Positions 25,281-34,466 of a stretch of DNA of 64,000 nucleotides are shown here, piece after piece (position 1 is the first letter of the stretch; the number at the start of each line of letters is the position of its first letter). Made by a program: the position numbers and the translations under genes. The notes under the pieces are model-generated. The model was not told the origin of the DNA and did no database searches. It saw only the letters and a program-made list of their open reading frames with translations. Source of the stretch: Seonamhaeicola sediminis (lineage in GTDB: Bacteria > Bacteroidota > Bacteroidia > Flavobacteriales > Flavobacteriaceae); the NCBI RefSeq assembly GCF_004358095.2, contig NZ_SMZJ02000004.1, forward strand, positions 99,030-163,029. Reading direction: 5' to 3'.

Positions 25281-27039
25281 AAAGAAAGAAAATATATTTG
25301 ATTTTGTACTCTTTAAACGTCTGTTTCAATATATAAAACCTTATAAACTTATATTTACAAGTTTGTGTTTTTTGGTATTATTATTAGCAGGAATAGGTGC
25401 TGCCACACCTTACCTTACTAAAGATGCCATTGATAAGGGGGTTGAATTAAACAAACCAGATACTTTCTTGTTTTTTATAGTCATCATGCTGGCAGCATTG
25501 ATTTTACAGACAGTATTTCAACTTATATTTATCTATTACGCATCATGGTTGGGACAAAGTCTTGTAAAGGATGTAAGGATTAAATTATTCAATCATTTAC
25601 TACGTTTTAAAATGAAGTATTATGATAATTCTTCAGTTGGTGTTTTAATTACCAGATCTGTAACTGATATGGAACGTATTGCCGATATTTTTGGACAAGG
25701 ATTATTCATGATTTTCAGAGACGTATTGGCTATGGTGGTTGTTTTTATGGTGATGTTATACATAGATTGGAGATTAAGCATGATTGTGTTTGCAATGTTG
25801 CCAGTTTTAGTGTACGCTACAAGACTTTTTCAAAAGTATATGAAAATAGCTTTTGAAGAGGTAAGAACAGAAGTATCTAACTTAAACTCTTTTGTTCAAG
25901 AACGTATTACGGGTATGAAAATCCTTCAGCTTTTCACGCGTGAGAAAATTGAACACGATAACTTTAAAGAAATCAATGCACGACACAAAAAGGGGTGGTT
26001 AAAAACCATTTGGTACAATTCTTTTTTCTTTCCTATACCAGATTTAGCCTCTTCGATAGTAATTGGCTTAGTAGCTTGGTATGGAGGTATAAAAACAATT
26101 GAGGGAGTTAATATACAAGGTACGTTGATAGCTTTTATTATGTATATTCCTATGCTGTTTAGACCGTTAAGACAAATGGCGGATAAGTTCAATACCTTAC
26201 AAATGGGAATGGTAGCAGCTAAAAGAGTTTTTAAGGTGTTAGATACTACCTCCCAGATTGATGATAACGGAACATTAGTGGCTGAACATTTTAAAGGAGA
26301 AATTAAATTTAATAATGTACATTTTAGTTATGTAGAAGATGAGGATGTTTTAAAAGGTATTTCCTTAATTGTAAATGCAGGCGATACCGTTGCCATTGTA
26401 GGTGCAACAGGAGCGGGAAAATCCACCATCATTAACCTTCTAAATAGATTTTATGAAATAAATGAAGGAGCCATTTTAATTGATGATATTGATATAAGAG
26501 AAGTAACCCTTTCCTCTTTAAGAACACAAATAGCGGTAGTGCTTCAGGATGTGTTTTTATTTGCCGATACTATTCTAAATAACATTACATTAAATAACCC
26601 TGAAATTACAGAAGAACAGGTGCAACAAGCAGCTAAAGAAATTGGTATTCATGAGTTTATTATGAGTTTACCTAATGGCTATCATTATAATGTAAAGGAG
26701 CGTGGTGTAATGTTATCATCAGGTCAAAGGCAGTTAATTTCATTTTTAAGGGCTTATGTAACTAACCCTAGTATTTTAGTTTTAGATGAAGCCACTTCAT
26801 CTGTAGATTCCTATTCTGAACAACTTATTCAAAATGCTACTGATAAAATTACTAATGGAAGAACATCTATTGTAATTGCACACCGATTAGCTACTGTTAA
26901 AAAGGCTGATAAGATTATTGTGATGGACTCTGGAAACATTGTAGAACAAGGTACACATGATGAACTTCTAAAGAAAAAAGATGGATACTATAAAAATCTT
27001 TACGAAGTTCAGTTTTTACAGGAGGAAGAAGTAGTTTAG
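25273..27039 (+). CDS. ABC exporter half-transporter (MsbA-like)
   Basis: 588 residues: six-helix membrane domain (about 20-310) fused to a nucleotide-binding domain with Walker A GATGAGKS, signature LSSGQRQ (Ser in place of the second Gly of LSGGQ), Walker B ILVLDEATSSVD and the IAHR switch. It is a homodimer-type exporter; lipid A/lipid flipping (MsbA-like) or drug export are both possible. Co-transcribed with truA (8-bp overlap) and convergent with the DUF3667 gene (4-bp overlap). Confidence 0.92.
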   Translation: MTKKKENIFDFVLFKRLFQYIKPYKLIFTSLCFLVLLLAGIGAATPYLTKDAIDKGVELNKPDTFLFFIVIMLAALILQTVFQLIFIYYASWLGQSLVKDVRIKLFNHLLRFKMKYYDNSSVGVLITRSVTDMERIADIFGQGLFMIFRDVLAMVVVFMVMLYIDWRLSMIVFAMLPVLVYATRLFQKYMKIAFEEVRTEVSNLNSFVQERITGMKILQLFTREKIEHDNFKEINARHKKGWLKTIWYNSFFFPIPDLASSIVIGLVAWYGGIKTIEGVNIQGTLIAFIMYIPMLFRPLRQMADKFNTLQMGMVAAKRVFKVLDTTSQIDDNGTLVAEHFKGEIKFNNVHFSYVEDEDVLKGISLIVNAGDTVAIVGATGAGKSTIINLLNRFYEINEGAILIDDIDIREVTLSSLRTQIAVVLQDVFLFADTILNNITLNNPEITEEQVQQAAKEIGIHEFIMSLPNGYHYNVKERGVMLSSGQRQLISFLRAYVTNPSILVLDEATSSVDSYSEQLIQNATDKITNGRTSIVIAHRLATVKKADKIIVMDSGNIVEQGTHDELLKKKDGYYKNLYEVQFLQEEEVV

Positions 27040-27824
27040 TTTTTAGGAACAAAGTCCTCTATTGAAATATCACCTGTAACAAAAAGCATAATAATAGACA
27101 TTATTGAAACTCCCATATATCCAATAAAGAAAACAATCCAAAATACAGGAACTCGCCATAACAAGGAAATTTTGTGATATTTAGAATTTTTGTACGCCAC
27201 GTAAATACAGTAAAAAATCATAAATACAACATACATTAATGCTGTATCAATATATGATTGAGGATCAATTATTATAAGAATAGCAGCATATATTGTTGAA
27301 ATAATACTGAAATTTGTGAGTGAATATATTGAAATAACAAAGTGTTCTGCATAGTTGTAATTCTTTTTGTTGAAAACTAAATAACTTGCTAATGCTATTA
27401 TAGGAATATATAGAAAATACAATAAGGAACTGTATTCCATAGTGGCCGACATAATTTTCTCAGTACCACTTCCTCCAGAACTTGTTTGGGCATAACTTAT
27501 TTTAGAAAAATCAATACTACCCCAAGCAACTTTTTTCATTAAAAATAAAATAAAACCTGAAGATGTCAATGCAATAGCTAACATACTAATAGGATTTAAA
27601 TATTTTTTTCTCACACCAGCAATATAACCACCACAAACTTCTTGTGGTTTAATAATCATATGTCTAAGAGTTTTTATGAAGGTATTGTCTAGATTAAAAT
27701 AGCGTTCAAAAAAATCGTATAATAAATTCTTAATAGTAATTCTATTTCTTACCACCTTTGCTCCGCAATCTGGACAAAAACTATAATCTGTTCTTAAAGC
27801 GGCGTGACAATTTCTACAGTTCAT
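27036..27824 (-). CDS. DUF3667 zinc-ribbon membrane protein
   Basis: 262 residues. N-terminal zinc ribbon CRNC...CPDC (residues 3-20), the DUF3667 block FNLDNTFIKTLRHMIIKPQE followed by YIAGVRKKYLNPISML, then about five membrane helices. Function unknown. It directly follows cdaA (1-bp overlap), so the two are probably co-transcribed, but no c-di-AMP-binding feature is recognisable. Confidence 0.86.
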   Translation of the reverse strand: MNCRNCHAALRTDYSFCPDCGAKVVRNRITIKNLLYDFFERYFNLDNTFIKTLRHMIIKPQEVCGGYIAGVRKKYLNPISMLAIALTSSGFILFLMKKVAWGSIDFSKISYAQTSSGGSGTEKIMSATMEYSSLLYFLYIPIIALASYLVFNKKNYNYAEHFVISIYSLTNFSIISTIYAAILIIIDPQSYIDTALMYVVFMIFYCIYVAYKNSKYHKISLLWRVPVFWIVFFIGYMGVSIMSIIMLFVTGDISIEDFVPKN

Positions 27825-28609
27825 TACATTAAATCTTTTTTAATCATAGCTGTGAGTTGTGATGCGTTTTCAAAAGCAATAAATTCACCGTCTTTAAAAT
27901 AAGAGATATGTCCGGTTTCTTCACTTACGGCTAATGCCAAGGCATCTGTCTTTTCTGTAACCCCAATAGCAGCTCTGTGACGTAATCCAAAACGTTTTGG
28001 GATGGTTTTCTCGTTATTAACAGGAAGGATTACCCGAGTAGCTTTCACAATATTATTACTAACTATAATGGCGCCATCGTGTAGCGGACTGTTCTTAAAA
28101 AAAATACTTTCAATAATAGGTTGTGTAACCTTAATGTTCATTTCATCACCAGAAGAAGTTAAAAAGTCCAGATTATTATTACGTTCAAAGACTATTAAAG
28201 CACCAGTTTTTGTCATAGACATTTTATTGCAAGCCGCAACTATAGCGTCAACATTGGTAGTGTTGGTAGCATCAGTTTTTAAAAACTTAAAACGTTGTAA
28301 GAACTTCACCCGTCTTCCTAAATTGGTAGACCCTACCATGAGTAAAAATTTCCTAATTTCTGGTTGGAATACTACAATTAGTGCAATGATACCTACTTCA
28401 ATAAAACCTCTTAATAGTCCATTTAAAAGATTCATATCCAAAAATTCGGTCAGCCTCCATGCACCATAAATAATAATAATTCCAAGAAAGATATTGATAG
28501 CAACAGTACCTTTTACAAGTTTGTATATATAATAAAGTAGGAAGGCCACCAGAACAACATCAAGATAATCTATAAAGCGTAGGTTTAAAATGTCGTTAAA
28601 GATGTCCAA
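27824..28609 (-). CDS. cdaA: diadenylate cyclase CdaA
   Basis: 261 residues. Three N-terminal membrane helices (about 15-80), a short coiled linker, then the DAC (DisA_N) domain with both catalytic motifs: SPLHDGAIIV (DGA) and RFGLRHRAAIG (RHR), and ALAVSEETGHIS. It converts two ATP to c-di-AMP, a second messenger for ion and wall homeostasis. It lies between a lipoprotein gene and the DUF3667 gene, with folP upstream. Confidence 0.95.
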   Translation of the reverse strand: MDIFNDILNLRFIDYLDVVLVAFLLYYIYKLVKGTVAINIFLGIIIIYGAWRLTEFLDMNLLNGLLRGFIEVGIIALIVVFQPEIRKFLLMVGSTNLGRRVKFLQRFKFLKTDATNTTNVDAIVAACNKMSMTKTGALIVFERNNNLDFLTSSGDEMNIKVTQPIIESIFFKNSPLHDGAIIVSNNIVKATRVILPVNNEKTIPKRFGLRHRAAIGVTEKTDALALAVSEETGHISYFKDGEFIAFENASQLTAMIKKDLM

Positions 28610-28644
28610 TGGCGAATGGTTTTGGTAAATTTAAGAAAATAGAG

Positions 28645-29334
28645 TTAATAAATAAATTCGTTTTTAGATATGGTTACATTTTCTAAATCTAATTTTAAAA
28701 GTTTGGATTTAATGGAAATATAATCTTGAAATGAAGAAGTTTCCTTAAAGCCAACTAGTAGCTCAATATCTTTATTTAAGCTATTTGATATGTTTTTTAA
28801 ATAGTTTTTGAATCCTACTAGATTAGTTTTTCTTTTTTCCAAATTGACGAAGTGTAATATTTCAATATCTTCTTTCGAGCTAAAGTTTAAAATAATTTGA
28901 TATTTAGTTGGGATATCTGAGGTTTTAGAAATAAAATTAATAGGTTCTTCGCTATGATAGATAATCTCGGTAAACTCCACAAACCCTAAATTGTTTCTAC
29001 TAGTATCATGACAGGTAAAATAGTTTTTGGCATGTTCATTTTTATGAGCACCATTGGCTTTTTTATCTTGTAGAAATTGAATATGCGGAATCACCTGCCT
29101 TAAAATGAGGCGTTTATCAATATTAACCAACCAATTGGTAGTGCTAATCAGGTTTTTTCGGTTTAACTCAATACTATCGGGTTGGGTCTCGTCATAAAAT
29201 AGATAGGCTGCTGATACATCTTGAATGTCTGTAATATCAGAGTGACTTATTTCTGGTAACTCAACTATCTTTTTATTACAAGAACAAACAATTGCAAGAA
29301 AAAATAATAAGGTAATTTTTTTCATAATTTTCAT
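28645..29334 (-). CDS. lipoprotein of unknown function
   Basis: 229 residues. Lipoprotein signal ITLLFFLAIVCSC; the ATG three codons later (29325) is an equally good start. The mature part is charged, with one CH pair (YFTCHDT) that is not a CxxCH haem motif. The C-terminal segment (YISIKSKLLKLDLENVTISK) is strand-like. No family recognised. Placed between folP (12-bp gap) and cdaA in a single minus-strand unit. Confidence 0.72.
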   Translation of the reverse strand: MKIMKKITLLFFLAIVCSCNKKIVELPEISHSDITDIQDVSAAYLFYDETQPDSIELNRKNLISTTNWLVNIDKRLILRQVIPHIQFLQDKKANGAHKNEHAKNYFTCHDTSRNNLGFVEFTEIIYHSEEPINFISKTSDIPTKYQIILNFSSKEDIEILHFVNLEKRKTNLVGFKNYLKNISNSLNKDIELLVGFKETSSFQDYISIKSKLLKLDLENVTISKNEFIY

Positions 29335-29346
29335 TAGCTAAACGGC

Positions 29347-30171
29347 TTAACAACTTAACATCTCTACTAGCTTAATACATTCCATAGCTTCTTTTACATC
29401 ATGTACCCTTAAAATGGAACCACCTTTTAGTAAAGCCACAGAGTTTAAGGCTGTGGTACCATTTAAGGCATTTTCAGGAGTAGTTTCTAGTAATTTGTAT
29501 ATCATAGATTTTCTAGAAACACCTACAAGTAATGGTTTTTCAATCATTTTAAACAACTCTAGCTTGCTTAAAAGCTCATAATTTTGTTCCAATGTTTTTG
29601 CAAATCCAAACCCTGGGTCGATAATAATATCAATAATTCCTAAGGCATGGGCCGCAGCTATACGCTCAGAAAAGTAGAAAATGATATCTTTTACCAAATC
29701 ATCATAATTTGTTTGTTGTTGCATTGTTTGCGCATTTCCCCGCATGTGCATCATAATGTAGGGCACTTGCAAATTAGCAACCGTTTGTAACATACTGTGG
29801 TCTAGTTTGCCTGCAGAAATATCGTTAATTAAAGCAGCGCCAGAATCAATACATGACTCAGCTACTCTGCTTCTAAAAGTATCAACAGAAATTAAGGTTT
29901 CGGGAAAGTGTTTTAGAATAGATTTAACAACAGGAACAATACGTTGCAGTTCTAATTCTTCACTAATAAAATCAGCACCAGGACGTGAGCTGTAAGCACC
30001 TATATCTATGAAAGAGGCACCTTCAATAAGCATTTTATCAACCTGTTTTAATATGTCTTTTTCATTATTATACATACCGCCATCGTAAAAAGAATCTGGG
30101 GTAACATTTAAAACTCCCATAACTTTTGGCGAGGTTAAATCAATGAGTGTTCCTTTGCAATTAATGGTCAT
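29347..30171 (-). CDS. folP: dihydropteroate synthase
   Basis: 274 residues, TIM barrel. Pterin and PABA motifs: MGVLNVTPDSFYDGG, FIDIGAYSSRPGA, LINDISAGK, MMHMRGNAQTMQ, DIIIDPGFGFAKT and VGVSRKSMI. It condenses PABA with dihydropterin pyrophosphate in folate synthesis and is the sulfonamide target. First gene of folP-lipoprotein-cdaA-DUF3667, divergent from the DUF1599 gene. Confidence 0.96.
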   Translation of the reverse strand: MTINCKGTLIDLTSPKVMGVLNVTPDSFYDGGMYNNEKDILKQVDKMLIEGASFIDIGAYSSRPGADFISEELELQRIVPVVKSILKHFPETLISVDTFRSRVAESCIDSGAALINDISAGKLDHSMLQTVANLQVPYIMMHMRGNAQTMQQQTNYDDLVKDIIFYFSERIAAAHALGIIDIIIDPGFGFAKTLEQNYELLSKLELFKMIEKPLLVGVSRKSMIYKLLETTPENALNGTTALNSVALLKGGSILRVHDVKEAMECIKLVEMLSC

Positions 30172-30276
30172 TTATACCGTTTTGTAAGGTGTTTGCACAT
30201 GGTTTAAAACTTTAAACCAGAAACCTTGATGGTTAAACAATTTTATGCGAAATTTACGCAAAATACAATTTAATTC

Positions 30277-30816
30277 ATGCAAGATACTTCAAAACAATAC
30301 AATGCTGTTATTGATACCTGTAAAAGTTTGTTTAAAAAGAAAATGACTGATTATGGAAGCGCTTGGAGAATATTACGTCTACCTTCTTTAACCGATCAAA
30401 TTTTCATAAAAGCGCAACGTATAAGAGGACTTCAGGAAAATGATGTACAAAAGGTTGATGAAGGTCAAGAAAGCGAGTTTATTGGTATTATAAACTATTG
30501 CATCATGGCATTAATTCAAATTGAAAAAGGGGTGGTTGAACAACCAGATTTATCTACCACTGAAGCTCTAGAATTATACGAAAAGCACATTACTATTACT
30601 AAAAAACTTATGGAAGACAAAAATCATGACTATGGAGAAGCATGGCGTGATATGAGAGTAAGTAGTTTAACTGATTTGATTTTACAGAAATTGTTGAGGG
30701 TAAAACAAATTGAAGATAATGCAGGTAAAACTTTAGTAAGCGAAGGCATTGATGCTAATTACCAAGATATGATAAACTATGCAGTGTTTGCTATGATTCA
30801 CCTTAAACAAGAATAA
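30277..30816 (+). CDS. DUF1599 protein
   Basis: 179 residues made of two tandem copies of one motif: KKKMTDYGSAWRILRLPSLT near 27 and DKNHDYGEAWRDMRVSSLT near 114, each followed by D.I..K..R and a conserved INY. DUF1599 resembles nucleotide pyrophosphohydrolase-like all-helical proteins; enzymatic activity is not established. It starts the plus-strand run DUF1599-BT_3928-permease-thioredoxin-tpiA, an order common in Bacteroidota. Confidence 0.9.
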   Translation: MQDTSKQYNAVIDTCKSLFKKKMTDYGSAWRILRLPSLTDQIFIKAQRIRGLQENDVQKVDEGQESEFIGIINYCIMALIQIEKGVVEQPDLSTTEALELYEKHITITKKLMEDKNHDYGEAWRDMRVSSLTDLILQKLLRVKQIEDNAGKTLVSEGIDANYQDMINYAVFAMIHLKQE

Positions 30817-30818
30817 TT

Positions 30819-31916
30819 ATGAAAGCATTTGTAAGTTTGTCAAGACTATTTGTTGGTGTTCTTTTTATTATTTCGGGTTTTATAAAGCTTAACGATCCCC
30901 TTGGGTTTTCTTATAAACTGCAGGAGTATTTTAGTGTAGATGTTTTAAATGTTCCCTTTTTAGAACCTTATGCTTTGGGCATATCTATTTTTGTGGTGGT
31001 TTTTGAAGTGGTTTTAGGTGTGTTTTTACTCATAGGTTATAAACCTAAATTTACAGTTTGGAGTTTATTACTCATGATTATTTTCTTTACATTTTTAACA
31101 TTTTATTCAGCATATTTTGATAAGGTAAAAGACTGTGGGTGTTTTGGTGATGCTCTAAAACTAACACCCTGGGAAAGTTTTACAAAAGATATAGTTTTAC
31201 TTTGCTTTATTCTTGTTCTTTTCTTTGGACTAAAATATATCAAACCCGTTTTTGGAAAATTACTAACAACCGTATTCGCACTATTAGGGTTTGTTCTTAG
31301 TTTGTGGTTTGCTTACCACGTACTAATGCATTTACCTGCTATTGATTTTAGAGCCTATAAAATAGGAAATAATATTGCAGAAGGAATGACCATTCCTGAA
31401 GACGCACCAAAACCAGTTTTAGAATACAGTTGGAAATTCAATGTAAATGGCGAAGAACAGATAATAGTTACAGATGGTTCTTATCCTACGGTTGAAGGTG
31501 ATTTTGTAAGTGTAGACACCAAAGTTTTAGATGAAGGATACACGCCACCAGTAGTAGATTTTTCTATAGAGAGTGACGAAGAAGACCTCACAGAATATTA
31601 TTTAAATGAAGAAAAGGTTATTGTTATAGTTTCTTATAGTTTGGAAAAAATAGAAAGGGGAGGTGCAGAAAAGTTGAAGTCTCTAGCTGAAATTGCCCTA
31701 AAAAGAGGTTACAAAGTAATTGGTTTAACAGCATCAGGCAATGAAACCAAACAAAAAATTAATAAAACCTACGGATTAATTTTTGATTGGTATTTATGCG
31801 ATGAAAAAGCACTAAAAACGGTGGTGCGTTCAAATCCAGGAATTTTAGAATTAGACAAAGGTACAGTGATCCAAAAAGTACATTGGAATGATATTGATGA
31901 TTTGGAGTTTTTGTAG
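30819..31916 (+). CDS. BT_3928 family protein (DoxX-like membrane plus thioredoxin-like domain)
   Basis: 365 residues. Four DoxX/MauE-like membrane helices at about 5-150 (SRLFVGVLFIISGFIKLNDP ... KVKDCGCFGDALKLTPWESF), then a periplasmic part and a C-terminal thioredoxin-like fold (KVIVIVSYSLEKIE, GYKVIGLTAS). The DCGCFGD motif carries two cysteines that may exchange electrons, as in vitamin K reductase-like/MauE proteins. Starts 2 bp after the DUF1599 stop. Confidence 0.87.
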   Translation: MKAFVSLSRLFVGVLFIISGFIKLNDPLGFSYKLQEYFSVDVLNVPFLEPYALGISIFVVVFEVVLGVFLLIGYKPKFTVWSLLLMIIFFTFLTFYSAYFDKVKDCGCFGDALKLTPWESFTKDIVLLCFILVLFFGLKYIKPVFGKLLTTVFALLGFVLSLWFAYHVLMHLPAIDFRAYKIGNNIAEGMTIPEDAPKPVLEYSWKFNVNGEEQIIVTDGSYPTVEGDFVSVDTKVLDEGYTPPVVDFSIESDEEDLTEYYLNEEKVIVIVSYSLEKIERGGAEKLKSLAEIALKRGYKVIGLTASGNETKQKINKTYGLIFDWYLCDEKALKTVVRSNPGILELDKGTVIQKVHWNDIDDLEFL

Positions 31917-31973
31917 ACAGTAGATACAGAAAATAGATGTCATTTAAATAAATATATCAACAAATAAAACGTA

Positions 31974-33047
31974 TTGCTTAGCTATCTATTAAATAAAATT
32001 ACTTACGCATTACTCACTTTGTTTGGAGTAGTAACAGTTATTTTCTTTTTATTTAATGTACTTCCTGGTGACCCAGCTCAAATGATGTTGGGGCAAAATG
32101 AAGACACGGAACAGTTAGCTTTGGTAAAACAGAAATACGGATTTGATAAACCTATTTCAACACAATATCTCTATTATCTAAATGATTTATCGCCTCTATC
32201 ATTTCATTCCAATTTAAAAGGTGATTATACTTTTTTAGAAGATGGAAAATATGCCGCCGCAAAACTGTTCACAATTAGTAATATCACTACCGTTTTAAAG
32301 TATCCCTATTTAAGAGAATCGTTTACAAAACAAGGAAAGCGAGTCACTGAAGTTTTAAGAGAGACTTTACCCAATACCTTTGTTTTGGCAGTCTCAGCTA
32401 TATTAATTGCCATTTTTATAGGTGTGGTTTTGGGAATTATATCGGCGCTTTATAAAGATACTTGGTTAGATAAGGTTATTCAAGTAGTAAGTACTTTAGG
32501 TATGAGTGTGCCGTCATTTTTCAGTGCTATTTTATTTGCTTGGTTATTTGGCTTTGTACTTCATAAATATACCAATCTTGAAATGACCGGAAGCCTTTAT
32601 GAATTGGACGATTTTGGAGAGGCTATGCATATTAAGTGGAAAAATTTAATATTGCCCGCAATTGTATTAGGCATTCGCCCTTTGGCGGTGGTTATTCAAC
32701 TTATGAGAAATTCGTTATTAGAAGTTTTCAATCAAGATTATATACGAACAGCTAGAGCAAAAGGGTTGAGTGAGTTTAAAATTATAAAAAATCATGCTAT
32801 TAAAAATGCCATTAATCCTGTGGTTACCGCAATTTCAGGTTGGTTTGCTTCTATGTTGGCCGGTGCCGTTTTTGTAGAATATATTTTTGGCTGGAACGGT
32901 TTAGGTAAAGAAATAGTTAACTCGCTTAACACTTTAGATTTGCCTGTAATTATGGGGTCTGTTTTAGTTATTGCTACCATGTTTGTAATGATTAACATTT
33001 TTGTCGACTTAATCTATGCTTGGTTAGACCCAAGAGTGAAGTTATAA
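31974..33047 (+). CDS. ABC transporter permease of the Dpp/Opp type
   Basis: 357 residues, TTG start at 31974; an in-frame stop lies just upstream and the family start MLSYLLNKITYALLTLFGVV begins there. Six membrane helices with the long periplasmic loop of DppB/OppB, and the EAA loop DYIRTARAKGLSEFKIIKNH. Such permeases normally pair with a DppC-like permease, ATPases and a binding protein, but none of these genes is nearby, so partners must be encoded elsewhere. The gene sits inside the conserved BT_3928-tpiA segment. Confidence 0.88.
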   Translation: MLSYLLNKITYALLTLFGVVTVIFFLFNVLPGDPAQMMLGQNEDTEQLALVKQKYGFDKPISTQYLYYLNDLSPLSFHSNLKGDYTFLEDGKYAAAKLFTISNITTVLKYPYLRESFTKQGKRVTEVLRETLPNTFVLAVSAILIAIFIGVVLGIISALYKDTWLDKVIQVVSTLGMSVPSFFSAILFAWLFGFVLHKYTNLEMTGSLYELDDFGEAMHIKWKNLILPAIVLGIRPLAVVIQLMRNSLLEVFNQDYIRTARAKGLSEFKIIKNHAIKNAINPVVTAISGWFASMLAGAVFVEYIFGWNGLGKEIVNSLNTLDLPVIMGSVLVIATMFVMINIFVDLIYAWLDPRVKL

Positions 33048-33054
33048 TAAAAAG

Positions 33055-33549
33055 ATGGAAAGAAAAATGAATATCCTATTAGTTTTATTAATAAGTGTTT
33101 TTAGCTGTAATACAGAAATGCCTACTCAGTTTAGTGAGGAAGCTTTAAATGATAAATTTGTCACTTTAAACGGCAATGAAGTGTCATTTGAGTCAATTTT
33201 AGAAAAGTATAAGGGTAAAACCATAGTTATTGATGTATGGGCTTCATGGTGTGGTGATTGTTTAAGGGGTATGCCAAAAGTTAAAGAATTACAGAATGAA
33301 TACAAGGATGTTGTTTACGTGTTTTTATCGTTAGATAGAGGACAAGACGCTTGGAAAAAAGGTATAGAAAAGTATAATGTAGAAGGAGATCACTATTATA
33401 TGCAGTCTGGTTGGAAAGGTCCTTTTGGTAATTTTCTTAATTTAGATTGGATTCCTAGATATTTGGTTGTAAATAAAGCTAGCGAAATCGTTGTATTTAA
33501 AGTTATTGAAGCTAATGATAAAAAACTTATTCAGGCTCTAAAAAAATAA
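33055..33549 (+). CDS. thioredoxin-like (TlpA/ResA) lipoprotein
   Basis: 164 residues. Lipoprotein signal NILLVLLISVFSC (Cys18) and a TlpA-type thioredoxin domain with VIDVWASWCGDCLRGMP (active-site C66 and C69) and a cis-Pro in DWIPRYLVVNK. Anchored in the envelope; probably reduces disulfides in cytochrome c or cell-surface proteins. Starts 7 bp after the permease. A second ATG at codon 5 is also possible as start. Confidence 0.9.
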   Translation: MERKMNILLVLLISVFSCNTEMPTQFSEEALNDKFVTLNGNEVSFESILEKYKGKTIVIDVWASWCGDCLRGMPKVKELQNEYKDVVYVFLSLDRGQDAWKKGIEKYNVEGDHYYMQSGWKGPFGNFLNLDWIPRYLVVNKASEIVVFKVIEANDKKLIQALKK

Positions 33550-33598
33550 GTACTTTAGCAGCGTTTACAAAAATCAAAAACCATAAATATTTCATTTT

Positions 33599-34348
33599 AT
33601 GAGAAAGAATATCGTTGCAGGAAACTGGAAAATGAATAACGACTTATCACAAACCGAAGCGTTATTAGCAGATTTAGCAAACCAAACAAAAACCTCCAAT
33701 GCAGAGGTGATGGTGGCGCCAACATTTCCTAATTTATATCAAGCTTTTAATGTATTAAAAAGTACAGGAATTAAAGTAATAGCTCAAAATATGCACTTTG
33801 CTGAGAATGGAGCCTACACAGGTGAGGTTAGTGCAGCTATGTTAAAAAGCGTAGGTGTACAGACTGTTATTTTGGGCCATAGTGAGCGAAGAGAATATTT
33901 CAACGAAACAGATGAGCTTCTTGCTAAAAAAGTAGATGCTGCTTTAGCAAATGATATGCGTGTAATTTTTTGTTTTGGCGAAGAATTAGCAGATAGAAAA
34001 TCTGGTAATGAAGAAGCTGTTGTTGAAAGTCAGATTAAAAATGCTTTATTTCATTTAGAAGCTTCTGCATTTAAAAATATCATTTTAGCATATGAACCAG
34101 TTTGGGCTATTGGAACAGGTGAAACAGCAAGTCCTGAACAAGCTCAAGACATGCATGCTTTTATAAGAAAAACATTAGCCGATAAGTATGGTGCAGATGT
34201 TGCGGATTCTGTATCTATCCTTTATGGAGGAAGTGTAAAACCAGCTAATGCACAAGAGATTTTCTCAAAACCAGATGTAGATGGCGGATTAATTGGAGGT
34301 GCTTCTCTTAAAGCAGATGATTTCTTTGCTATTGTAAATGCATTTTAA
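33599..34348 (+). CDS. tpiA: triosephosphate isomerase
   Basis: 249 residues, usual length. Active-site motifs: AGNWKMN (Lys), LGHSERREYF (His), AYEPVWAIGTG (catalytic Glu) and the phosphate loop YGGSVKPANA with GGLIGGASL. Interconverts DHAP and glyceraldehyde-3-phosphate. A terminator lies 74 bp downstream. Confidence 0.98.
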   Translation: MRKNIVAGNWKMNNDLSQTEALLADLANQTKTSNAEVMVAPTFPNLYQAFNVLKSTGIKVIAQNMHFAENGAYTGEVSAAMLKSVGVQTVILGHSERREYFNETDELLAKKVDAALANDMRVIFCFGEELADRKSGNEEAVVESQIKNALFHLEASAFKNIILAYEPVWAIGTGETASPEQAQDMHAFIRKTLADKYGADVADSVSILYGGSVKPANAQEIFSKPDVDGGLIGGASLKADDFFAIVNAF

Positions 34349-34421
34349 TTAAAAAACTTGTCTTGCTGTTTTATCTTTGTAATTGTCAAGGTATTGCAGC
34401 ATCTCATAATAACTCATAAAG

Positions 34422-34456
34422 AACCTCGCAAATTATTAACTTTGCGAGGTTTTTAA
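34422..34456 (+). terminator. terminator after tpiA
   Basis: 11-bp stem AACCTCGCAAA / TTTGCGAGGTT with an 8-nt loop and T-run, just before prmA. Confidence 0.88.
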
Positions 34457-34466
34457 TTTCAAAAGA

